From Streptomycetaceae bacterium (lineage in GTDB: Bacteria > Actinomycetota > Actinomycetes > Nanopelagicales > Nanopelagicaceae), in contig JAIXPU010000136.1 in the NCBI GenBank assembly GCA_027486075.1, positions 1 through 7,062 on the forward strand: a stretch of DNA of 7,062 bases, read 5' to 3'. Every line of letters starts with the position of its first letter. Positions within the stretch are counted from its first letter, which is position 1. Shown in pieces: positions 1-5,686 of this stretch. The position numbers were made by a program, and so were the translations under genes. Under the pieces are notes generated by a model. It was not told where the DNA came from and did not search any database. It saw nothing but the letters and a program-made list of their open reading frames with translations.

Positions 1-542
1 AGAGCCTTAAGCGCTGAAATACGAACGATTGGAGTGTCATCGCCTGGGAACTCGTACTTAGATAGAAGTTCACGAACTTCCATTTCAACGAGTTCAAGAA
101 TTTCTTCGTCATCAACCATGTCTGACTTGTTAAGAGCCACAACGATTGATGGAACGCCAACCTGACGAGCAAGGAGAACGTGCTCCTTGGTCTGTGGCAT
201 TGGACCGTCTGTTGCTGCAACGACGAGGATTGCTCCGTCCATCTGTGCAGCACCAGTGATCATGTTCTTGATGTAGTCAGCGTGGCCTGGGCAGTCAACG
301 TGTGCATAGTGACGCTTCTCTGTCTGGTACTCGATGTGAGCGATAGAGATTGTGATACCGCGCTGGCGCTCTTCTGGAGCCTTATCGATCTGATCAAAAG
401 GTGTGAATGGGTTTACATCTGGATACTTGTCGTGCAACACCTTTGAGATCGCAGCAGTAAGTGTTGTCTTACCGTGGTCAATGTGGCCGATGGTACCGAT
501 GTTAACGTGCGGCTTATTACGCTCGAACTTGGCTTTTGCCAT
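1..542 (-). CDS. tuf: Elongation factor Tu, N-terminal part (runs off the window)
   Basis: EF-Tu is the cytoplasmic GTPase that carries aminoacyl-tRNA to the ribosomal A site. The first 180 codons are visible, covering most of the GTP-binding domain; domains II and III lie beyond base 1. Visible G motifs are the P-loop GHVDHGKTT (residues 19-27), the switch I segment RGITI (61-65), DCPGH (83-87), NKSD (138-141) and SALKA (176-180). H87 matches the catalytic histidine (H84 in E. coli numbering). The ATG at 540-542 is preceded by GAGG (550-553) with a 7-nt spacer, and the start MAKAKFERNKPHVN is typical of the family. It is the last visible gene of the str operon, 64 nt after fusA. I see no strong promoter in that gap, so cotranscription is likely, although a separate tuf promoter cannot be excluded. 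Confidence 0.98.
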   Translation of the reverse strand, partial: MAKAKFERNKPHVNIGTIGHIDHGKTTLTAAISKVLHDKYPDVNPFTPFDQIDKAPEERQRGITISIAHIEYQTEKRHYAHVDCPGHADYIKNMITGAAQMDGAILVVAATDGPMPQTKEHVLLARQVGVPSIVVALNKSDMVDDEEILELVEMEVRELLSKYEFPGDDTPIVRISALKA

Positions 543-564
543 TTTGGTTCCTCTTTCGTTTCCT

Positions 565-606
565 AGTGCTTAGTTATTAGGGGTTGTGCTTTTTGATTTA
601 TTAGGG
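565..606 (-). repeat. Imperfect tandem repeat in the fusA-tuf spacer
   Basis: Read on the minus strand, CCCTAATAA occurs twice, starting at 606 and again 24 nt later at 582. Each copy is followed by AAGCAC (586-591 and 566-571), so the second unit looks like a copy of the first with a few bases lost. It fills most of the 64-nt gap between the fusA stop and the tuf Shine-Dalgarno. No terminator-like stem is formed. It is probably a small replication-slippage duplication; no function can be read from it. Confidence 0.5.
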
Positions 607-2718
607 TTATTCGCCGCGAACTTTCGCAATGATTTCCTTTGCGACGTTGCCTGGAACTTCGGCATAGCTGTCGAATTCCATGCTGTAGCTCGCGCGACCT
701 TGTGTTCTGGAGCGGAGATCTCCGACATAGCCGAACATCTCTGACAACGGAACTAGCGCCCTAACAACGCGGGCACCTGACCGCTCATCCATGGCCTGAA
801 TTTGGCCACGACGACTGTTGAGATCGCCGATGACATCACCCATGAAGTCTTCAGGGGTAACAACTTCGACTTTCATCACTGGCTCGAGAATTGCAGGATC
901 AGCAAGTTTTGCTGCTTCCTTAAATGCTGCGATACCAGCCACCTTGAATGCGAGCTCCGATGAGTCAACATCGTGATACGCGCCGTCAAGAAGAGTTACT
1001 CGTACATCTGTAAGTGGATAGCCAGCAAGTGGACCTGCTGTCATCGCTTCCTTACATCCGGCGTCAACTGAAGGGATGTACTCCTTCGGTACGCGACCTC
1101 CGGTGACCTTGTTAACGAATTCATATCCGCCTTCAATTTCACCTGTTGGTAGAGGTTCGATAGCAATCTGAATCTTTGCAAACTGTCCAGAACCACCCGT
1201 CTGCTTCTTGTGGGTGTAGTCATGGCGTGCAACTGGCTTACGAAGAGTTTCGCGGTATGCAACCTGTGGCTTACCGACGTTTGCTTCAACCTTAAATTCG
1301 CGACGCATACGGTCAACGAGAATTTCAAGGTGGAGTTCACCCATACCAGCGATGATTGTCTGGCCAGTCTCTTCATCTGTATTAACGTGGAAAGTTGGGT
1401 CTTCTTCTGAAAGACGCTGAATCGCAACGCCGAGTTTCTCTTGGTCACCCTTTGTCTTTGGCTCGATAGCAACAGAGATAACTGGTGCTGGGAAGTCCAT
1501 TGACTCGAGAATTACTGGCTTTGCAGGATCGCAGAGAGTTTCTCCAGTTGTGGTGTCCTTAAGACCCATAACTGCAACGATCATTCCAGCGCCAACGTTG
1601 TCGCGTTCTTCGCGCTTGTTAGCGTGCATCTGGTAGATCTTTCCGATGCGCTCTTTACGGTTCTTTGTTGAGTTAAGAATTGTTGAACCGGTCTCGAGAA
1701 CGCCTGAATAGACACGGATAAATGTGAGCTTTCCAAGGTGTGGATCGGTCATGATCTTGAAGGCCAGCGCTGAGAATGGTTCGTCATTCTTTGGAAGGCG
1801 TGAAAGTGGCTTCTCTGCATCATCCATCTCAGTACCGACGATTGCATCGATATCAAGAGGTGATGGAAGGTAGCGAGTTACTGCATCGAGCATTGGCTGA
1901 ACGCCCTTGTTCTTAAAGGCAGAACCTGTAAGAACTGGTGAAAGCTTTGCAGCGATTGTTGCGCGACGGATTCCAGCGATGATTTCATCCTCTGAAACTT
2001 CAATTCCTTCGAGGAACTTCTCCATGAGCACGTCATCGTTCTCAGCAAGAGTTTCGAGCATTTCAGCGCGAGCAGCCTTGCACTTGTCAAGCATGTCGGC
2101 AGGAATCTCTTCGATTGCGTAATCCTCACCCTTTTTGGTTTCGCCGCGCCAGACAAGCGCCTTCATGGCGATGAGGTCGACGACGCCGATGAAATCTGAT
2201 TCGTTTCCGATTGGAAGCTGAAGAACGAGAGCTACAGCATTAAGGCGATCCTTGATCATGCCAACGCACTTATCGAATGAAGCACCTGTGCGGTCGAGTT
2301 TGTTAACAAAACAGATACGTGGAACTGAGTAGCGATCTGCTTGGCGCCACACTGTTTCAGATTGTGGCTCTACGCCTGCAACACCGTCGAATACTGCAAC
2401 TGCTCCATCAAGAACACGGAGTGAGCGCTCTACTTCAACTGTAAAGTCAACGTGGCCAGGTGTATCAATAATGTTGATGAGATGGTCTTTCCACATACAT
2501 GTGGTTGCAGCAGAGGTAATGGTGATACCGCGCTCTTGTTCCTGCTCCATCCAGTCCATGGTTGCTGCACCTTCGTGCACTTCACCAATCTTGTAAGAGA
2601 TACCTGTGTAGAAAAGGATGCGCTCAGTAGTAGTGGTTTTGCCCGCGTCGATGTGAGCCATGATTCCAATGTTGCGAACCGTAGCTAGATCGATCTTCTC
2701 TACTGTTGACGTTGCCAC
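607..2718 (-). CDS. fusA: Elongation factor G
   Basis: EF-G is the 703-residue GTPase that drives tRNA-mRNA translocation and, with RRF, helps recycle ribosomes; the length is normal (about 700). The G domain shows the P-loop AHIDAGKT (residues 21-28), RGITI (63-67), DTPGH (85-89), NKLD (139-142) and GSAFKNKG (265-272). After it come the beta-barrel domain II, domain III, domain IV with the GGSGQFA segment and HDVDSSELAFK, and a C-terminal domain V with the GYVGDLRSRTQGRA stretch. No frameshift or missing motif is seen. The start codon is GTG (2716-2718), with GAGG at 2726-2729 and a 7-nt spacer. It sits 50 nt after rpsG and before tuf, the standard str operon order. The mitochondrial-type or EF-G2 paralogue is less likely, given the operon context and intact motifs. 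Confidence 0.99.
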   Translation of the reverse strand: MATSTVEKIDLATVRNIGIMAHIDAGKTTTTERILFYTGISYKIGEVHEGAATMDWMEQEQERGITITSAATTCMWKDHLINIIDTPGHVDFTVEVERSLRVLDGAVAVFDGVAGVEPQSETVWRQADRYSVPRICFVNKLDRTGASFDKCVGMIKDRLNAVALVLQLPIGNESDFIGVVDLIAMKALVWRGETKKGEDYAIEEIPADMLDKCKAARAEMLETLAENDDVLMEKFLEGIEVSEDEIIAGIRRATIAAKLSPVLTGSAFKNKGVQPMLDAVTRYLPSPLDIDAIVGTEMDDAEKPLSRLPKNDEPFSALAFKIMTDPHLGKLTFIRVYSGVLETGSTILNSTKNRKERIGKIYQMHANKREERDNVGAGMIVAVMGLKDTTTGETLCDPAKPVILESMDFPAPVISVAIEPKTKGDQEKLGVAIQRLSEEDPTFHVNTDEETGQTIIAGMGELHLEILVDRMRREFKVEANVGKPQVAYRETLRKPVARHDYTHKKQTGGSGQFAKIQIAIEPLPTGEIEGGYEFVNKVTGGRVPKEYIPSVDAGCKEAMTAGPLAGYPLTDVRVTLLDGAYHDVDSSELAFKVAGIAAFKEAAKLADPAILEPVMKVEVVTPEDFMGDVIGDLNSRRGQIQAMDERSGARVVRALVPLSEMFGYVGDLRSRTQGRASYSMEFDSYAEVPGNVAKEIIAKVRGE

Positions 2719-2768
2719 TTATATTCCTCTTCTCGACTCTTCGTAAGTTCTCGTATTAGTTTTCGTGA

Positions 2769-3239
2769 TTACCAGCGGTAGTGAGCAAATGCCTTATTTG
2801 CTTCCGCCATCTTGTGGGTATCTTCGCGGCGCTTTACAGCTGCTCCGAGACCGTTTGCTGCATCGATTAATTCATTCTGTAGACGCTCTGACATTGACTT
2901 TTCGCGGCGATCACGTGAGTAATCAACGAGCCAGCGAAGTGCAAGAGTTGAAGAGCGTGATGCCTTGACTTCAATAGGCACCTGGTAGGTAGCTCCACCG
3001 ACGCGGCGTGAGCGAACTTCAACAGCAGGCTTGATGTTGTCGAGTGCGCGCTTTAGCGTGATGAGTGGATCAACGTCTGTCTTCTTACGTGTTCCTTCGA
3101 GAGCGTTGTAAACAATTGCTTCTGCTGTTGAGCGCTTGCCGTGAAGAAGTACGCGGTTGATAAGCGCTGTGACGATTGGTGAGCTGTAAACAGGATCAGC
3201 AACTACAGGAGTCTTTACTACAGGACCTTTACGTGGCAT
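2769..3239 (-). CDS. rpsG: 30S ribosomal protein S7
   Basis: S7 is a primary 16S rRNA-binding protein that nucleates assembly of the 30S head and lines the E-site side of the decoding region. The 156-residue product has the usual bacterial length and start (MPRKGPVVK), the VTALINRVLLHGKR region near residues 23-35, RRVGGATYQVPIEV near 78-91, and the C-terminal HKMAEANKAFAHYRW. Its ATG overlaps the rpsL stop by one base (TAATG), and AAGG (3247-3250) lies 7 nt upstream inside rpsL, so translational coupling to rpsL is likely. In E. coli, S7 acts as autoregulator of this operon at the rpsL-rpsG junction. Here the junction is too tight for that intercistronic structure, so any control by S7 would have to act elsewhere. 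Confidence 0.99.
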   Translation of the reverse strand: MPRKGPVVKTPVVADPVYSSPIVTALINRVLLHGKRSTAEAIVYNALEGTRKKTDVDPLITLKRALDNIKPAVEVRSRRVGGATYQVPIEVKASRSSTLALRWLVDYSRDRREKSMSERLQNELIDAANGLGAAVKRREDTHKMAEANKAFAHYRW

Positions 3240-3619
3240 TAGCTAGCCTTCTTCTCTCTCTTAGCACCGTAACGTGAACGTGATTGCTTACGGTTCTTAA
3301 CACCTTGTGTATCAAGTGATCCACGAATAATTTTGTAACGAACACCAGGGAGATCCTTTACGCGACCACCGCGTACAAGAACAATGGAGTGCTCTTGTAG
3401 GTTGTGACCTTCACCTGGAATGTATGCAGTAACTTCCATGCCGCTAGTAAGACGAACACGTGCAACTTTACGAAGCGCAGAGTTAGGCTTCTTAGGTGTT
3501 GTTGTGTACACACGTGTGCAAACACCGCGACGCTGAGGTGAACCCTTAAGCGCAGGTGTTGATGTCTTCGTAGTCTTTTCTGCACGACCACGACGCACTA
3601 GCTGCTGAATTGTTGGCAC
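3239..3619 (-). CDS. rpsL: 30S ribosomal protein S12
   Basis: S12 lies at the decoding centre of the 30S subunit and helps monitor codon-anticodon pairing. I start the gene at GTG (3617-3619), giving 126 residues beginning (V/M)PTIQQLVRRGR, the near-universal S12 N-terminus; GGAG (3627-3630) stands 7 nt upstream. An in-frame ATG at 3665-3667 would add 16 residues with no counterpart in the family, and its codons overlap a strong hairpin, so I reject it. Conserved stretches include TPKKPNSALRK (42-51) and GGRVKDLPGVRYK (84-96). K43 and K88 are the wild-type residues at the sites where substitutions give streptomycin resistance in mycobacteria, and D89 is the position that is methylthiolated in many bacteria. 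It is the first gene of the str operon, preceded by a long structured leader. Confidence 0.97.
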   Translation of the reverse strand: MPTIQQLVRRGRAEKTTKTSTPALKGSPQRRGVCTRVYTTTPKKPNSALRKVARVRLTSGMEVTAYIPGEGHNLQEHSIVLVRGGRVKDLPGVRYKIIRGSLDTQGVKNRKQSRSRYGAKREKKAS

Positions 3620-3626
3620 TACATTT

Positions 3627-3630
3627 CTCC
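3627..3630 (-). promoter_or_regulatory. Shine-Dalgarno of rpsL (decides the GTG start)
   Basis: The minus strand reads GGAG followed by 7 nt (AAATGTA) and GTG. The spacing is identical to that of the rpsG, fusA and tuf sites, which supports the GTG at 3619 as the real start of S12 rather than the in-frame ATGs at 3667 or 3637. The 3' end of a stable hairpin (3639-3666) lies 8 nt upstream, so access to this site could be affected by leader folding. Confidence 0.85.
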
Positions 3631-3638
3631 ATTTCATC

Positions 3639-3666
3639 TGGTGCAAAGACTTTGTCTTGTGCACCA
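3639..3666 (-). promoter_or_regulatory. Stable hairpin just upstream of the rpsL ribosome binding site
   Basis: The minus strand reads TGGTGCA, a single unpaired C, AAGAC, the loop AAA, then GTCTT and TGCACCA. This makes a 12-bp stem with one bulged base and a 3-nt loop. The 3' arm is followed by GATGAAATGGAG, with no T-run, so this is not an intrinsic terminator. Its place, 8 nt before the GGAG of rpsL, fits a translational control element, an RNase III-type processing site or a protein-binding site. The structure is directly visible; the role is inference. Confidence 0.65.
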
Positions 3667-3702
3667 TTAACGTTGTCTACTCTTTTCACTCACGCTCATT
3701 CG

Positions 3703-3734
3703 CCGACCCACGCGGTCGGGTGTGTTGCACCCGA
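3703..3734 (-). promoter_or_regulatory. Two overlapping, mutually exclusive hairpins in the rpsL leader
   Basis: On the minus strand, hairpin A is TCGGGTG (3734-3728), loop CAACA, CACCCGA (3722-3716), a perfect 7-bp stem. Hairpin B is CCGACC (3719-3714), loop GCGTG, GGTCGG (3708-3703), a perfect 6-bp stem. They share the bases 3716-3719, so both cannot form fully at once. Neither is followed by a T-run. The arrangement resembles the switching stems of attenuators and ribosomal-protein leaders, but no ligand or protein can be named from sequence alone. Confidence 0.5.
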
Positions 3735-3807
3735 ATCGCATTTCTTTTCCGATTAATTTCTTAACAGGACATCACGCAACAAGCGCGCCTAAAAAGCGCA
3801 GAGGAGA

Positions 3808-3837
3808 AAGGTATCGGCACGCTGCAGGAAAGGTCAA
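3808..3837 (-). promoter_or_regulatory. Candidate str operon promoter
   Basis: The minus strand has TTGACC (3837-3832) as a -35 element, an 18-nt spacer, and TACCTT (3813-3808), which fits the TANNNT form of actinobacterial housekeeping -10 elements. Transcription would start near 3800, giving a leader of about 180 nt before the rpsL GTG. It is the best match I found between atpZ and rpsL; the region nearer to rpsL offers only poorer candidates. Confidence 0.45.
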
Positions 3838-3874
3838 AACGGCCCTTTTACTCCGCAGGAGGGCGAGAGCCCCC
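3836..3874 (-). terminator. Weak terminator-like structure after the atpZ-like gene
   Basis: Two alternative stems overlap here on the minus strand. The first is GGGGGC, loop TCTC, GCCCTC (3874-3859), 6 bp with one G-T pair. The second is GCC-CTCC, loop TGC, GGAG, a 6-nt bulge and GGC (3864-3842), followed by CG and TTTT (3839-3836). The short T-run makes a weak intrinsic terminator possible at the end of the upstream operon. The T-run overlaps the proposed -35 element, so termination and the new promoter would be packed back to back. Read-through into rpsL remains possible. Confidence 0.3.
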
Positions 3875-3923
3875 TATTTTCGCCACTTTTTCACCTTCGG
3901 CGTGTCGCGGCCAAAGCCAGGGG

Positions 3924-4163
3924 CTACTCCCGAACGAAGCGCATCCAGACGAGGTAGAGCGCTCCACCCATTCCGACCAAAAGGCCGATCAGGGTCAAAA
4001 AGCTGGTGTTGAAGAAGCGGTCAGCTGCCCAGCCGACCCCACCCCAGAAGAGCAGACCTGAGAGGAGGTAGCCGAAGATCGACCAGATTGCATTCTCTTC
4101 GCGGCGACTACTGGCGCGATGAGCGCGCTCTTGCGGATCTTGGGGCTCAGGCGTTTGGCTCAT
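3924..4163 (-). CDS. atpZ: AtpZ/AtpI-family small membrane protein
   Basis: This 79-residue protein has a charged, polar N-terminus (residues 1-26) and two predicted membrane helices at about 27-46 and 53-73. The segment GYLLSGLLFWGGVGWAADRF is typical of the small AtpZ-type proteins encoded beside F1Fo ATP synthase genes. Family members are thought to assist ATP synthase assembly or Mg2+/Ca2+ handling; nothing here lets me choose. The ATG at 4161-4163 lies inside the end of the preceding gene (17-nt overlap) and has no recognisable Shine-Dalgarno, so translation probably depends on coupling. It ends in TAG, and no atpB follows. The family call is fairly firm; the precise role is not. Confidence 0.8.
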   Translation of the reverse strand: MSQTPEPQDPQERAHRASSRREENAIWSIFGYLLSGLLFWGGVGWAADRFFNTSFLTLIGLLVGMGGALYLVWMRFVRE

Positions 4164-4572
4164 GGGGTAATGGTAGATGAGTTTTCAGCTTCAAATAACT
4201 GGTGATTTCCCCACCCAACCAGGCAAAGGTGAGCGCAACGGCTGCGATTCCAAAAGAGCGACGGTCAACGAGGGTCTCAGAGGTGAATCGGTCTAGGAGC
4301 CAGAGCAGAAGTCCAAGCGCCAAGAACTTCGCGAAGTAAGAGAACATCGCAAGGGACATAGTGGTGACTGGATCAAGGTTGGTCGAAATCTTTGATACCA
4401 AGATGTGGAGTGCAAAATAGATAAGTACAACAACTTGAGCAAGGAGAGCGCCAAAGAGCCCCGCACGACCTTCGAGGTAGGTCGCGATTGCAATTGCTAA
4501 TGCGCCTACAACAGCTGTTGGCAGCAGTGCACCCTTAAGAAGGAGCGCCTCATTGGATTGGCTCTTTTCCAT
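4147..4572 (-). CDS. atpI: AtpI-like membrane protein (ATP synthase protein I family)
   Basis: This 141-residue integral membrane protein has four predicted helices, at about residues 14-32, 36-59, 70-93 and 103-121, and a short hydrophilic tail ending LPHEPNA. The length, the four-helix layout and the position directly after wecA match the protein annotated as ATP synthase subunit I in actinobacteria, where it precedes atpB. AtpI is an accessory protein implicated in c-ring assembly in some bacteria, not a structural subunit. The ATG at 4570-4572 lies 2 nt after the wecA stop (TAATTATG). An AAGG 13 nt upstream is too far for a good ribosome binding site, so coupling to wecA is likely. The sequence is poorly conserved in this family, so the call rests strongly on context. 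Confidence 0.75.
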   Translation of the reverse strand: MEKSQSNEALLLKGALLPTAVVGALAIAIATYLEGRAGLFGALLAQVVVLIYFALHILVSKISTNLDPVTTMSLAMFSYFAKFLALGLLLWLLDRFTSETLVDRRSFGIAAVALTFAWLGGEITSYLKLKTHLPLPHEPNA

Positions 4573-4574
4573 AA

Positions 4575-5675
4575 TTAGGCGCTCGCCTTAGATTTTTTCT
4601 GCGCACGTCGCGAATTTCTTTGTGAGAAAGAAATTGTTAGCGCTAATAATGCGCCAGCGACAATTGCTGCAACCCACAGAGGTGCAAATGCAGAAACTAC
4701 AACTGGGAATGCGATTGTTGCCGTCCAGAGATACATAATCAAAGTTGTTCGCAAGTGTGAGTTGCCAGCTCGCATAATTCGGTGGTGCATATGTTCTTTA
4801 TCTGAACTAAATGGCGACTGCCCAGCACGTAATCTACGAAAGATTGCTGAAGATAGATCAAATAGCGGAATTGCCAACACCGCAAAGGGAAGTGCGAGCG
4901 GCAAGAGCGTAGGTCCGAGATTTTCTGCAGAAATAGCGTTGGGATCAATCTGCCCCGTTAAAGTAATTGCCGAGGCAGCGAGCAGAAGCCCTAAGAACAT
5001 TGATCCTGAGTCCCCCATAAATATGCGCGCTGGATGTGCGTTATGAGGCAGGAATCCAATACAGACACCAATGATTACTGCAGTGATGAGTGATGGTGCG
5101 CCAGCACGGTTAAATCCATAGATCACAGCAAGTAGGTAGGCAAAGGCGAAGAAAGCAGCTCCTGAGATAGCAACAATTCCGGCGGCCAGTCCATCAAGTC
5201 CGTCGATGAAGTTCACAGCGTTTATGGTGACTAGGACAATTAAGACCGTGACGAGTTGGCCAATACTCGGCGGAAGTGTGATGACGCCATTGATTGGCAA
5301 CCAGAGCACTTGAATTCCATGGAGCAGGAGAATTCCAGCAGCGAGTGCTTGCCCAGCCAACTTCGTAAGTGCATCAAGTTCAAAGCGATCATCGATGAGT
5401 CCGATAAAGACTAGAAGAGTTGCGGCGAGAAAAATACCGAGTGTTTCTCGGCCGAATGATTTACCGACGAGAGATAGTTGGCTCACCATGGCAAAGGTGA
5501 GCGCCATAGCAATCCACATCGCCAGCCCACCCCAGCGAGGCGTAGGTGTTGTATGCACATCGCGAGTACGAATATGTGCAACTGCGCCAAACTTAATTGC
5601 CCACGTGCGCACGAGTGGAGTTACGACGTAACAGAGCGCTGCTGCCAGAAGGAGCGTAACTAAGTACTCGCGCAT
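4575..5675 (-). CDS. wecA: Polyprenyl-phosphate GlcNAc-1-phosphate transferase (WecA/TagO type)
   Basis: The enzyme moves GlcNAc-1-phosphate from UDP-GlcNAc onto undecaprenyl or decaprenyl phosphate at the cytoplasmic face of the membrane, the first step of many cell-wall glycans (arabinogalactan linker in mycobacteria, teichoic acids or O-antigens elsewhere). The 366-residue product is polytopic, with about eleven hydrophobic segments. It has the family signatures HTTPTPRWGG (41-50), the Mg2+-binding D95-D96 in GLIDDR, NAVNFIDGLDGLAAG (152-166), HNAHPARIFMGDSG (211-224) and HMHHR (295-299). The last, like HIHH in WecA, favours this branch over MraY. The C-terminus is basic (SRRAQKKSKASA). 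The ATG at 5673-5675 lies 11 nt after glyA with only a weak Shine-Dalgarno. The glycan it serves here is unknown. Confidence 0.93.
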   Translation of the reverse strand: MREYLVTLLLAAALCYVVTPLVRTWAIKFGAVAHIRTRDVHTTPTPRWGGLAMWIAMALTFAMVSQLSLVGKSFGRETLGIFLAATLLVFIGLIDDRFELDALTKLAGQALAAGILLLHGIQVLWLPINGVITLPPSIGQLVTVLIVLVTINAVNFIDGLDGLAAGIVAISGAAFFAFAYLLAVIYGFNRAGAPSLITAVIIGVCIGFLPHNAHPARIFMGDSGSMFLGLLLAASAITLTGQIDPNAISAENLGPTLLPLALPFAVLAIPLFDLSSAIFRRLRAGQSPFSSDKEHMHHRIMRAGNSHLRTTLIMYLWTATIAFPVVVSAFAPLWVAAIVAGALLALTISFSQRNSRRAQKKSKASA

Positions 5676-5686
5676 TGAGTTGCCGT

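Larger units (their letters stand above)
3620..3923. other. Gene-free regulatory stretch between the atpZ-like gene and rpsL
   Basis: This 304-nt stretch is by far the longest non-coding interval in the window; the other spacers are 64 nt or less. From the upstream side it holds the terminator-like stems, the candidate promoter, a short GCGC/GCGC inverted repeat near the predicted transcription start, the two overlapping hairpins, a possible 10-codon leader frame and the pre-Shine-Dalgarno hairpin. I see no tRNA and no convincing protein gene on either strand. Confidence 0.8.

Noticed and set aside
180..446. An 88-residue plus-strand open frame within tuf
   Set aside because: It is antisense to a highly conserved EF-Tu coding region, and its Cys/Trp/Val-rich translation is typical of a mirror frame.
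3703..3719. Reading the CCGACC/GGTCGG stem as an intrinsic terminator
   Set aside because: Neither strand has a T-run after the stem, and termination here would cut off the str operon just before rpsL.
3803..3809. TTTCTCC on the minus strand, exactly complementary to GGAGAAA at the rpsL Shine-Dalgarno
   Set aside because: It lies upstream of the predicted transcription start (about 3800), so it would be in the mRNA only on read-through. A 7-nt pyrimidine match to a Shine-Dalgarno is also easily due to chance.
3859..3880. A plus-strand terminator (GC stem followed by TATTTT)
   Set aside because: There is no plus-strand gene for it to terminate, and the stem is short. The T-rich tail is just the complement of an A-rich stretch in the leader of the minus-strand operon.
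3722..4012. A 96-residue plus-strand open frame across the rpsL-atpZ intergenic region
   Set aside because: The product is a basic, low-complexity Arg/Pro/Ser-rich string with no recognisable domain. It runs antisense into the AtpZ-like gene and lacks a convincing ribosome binding site, so it looks like a chance frame.
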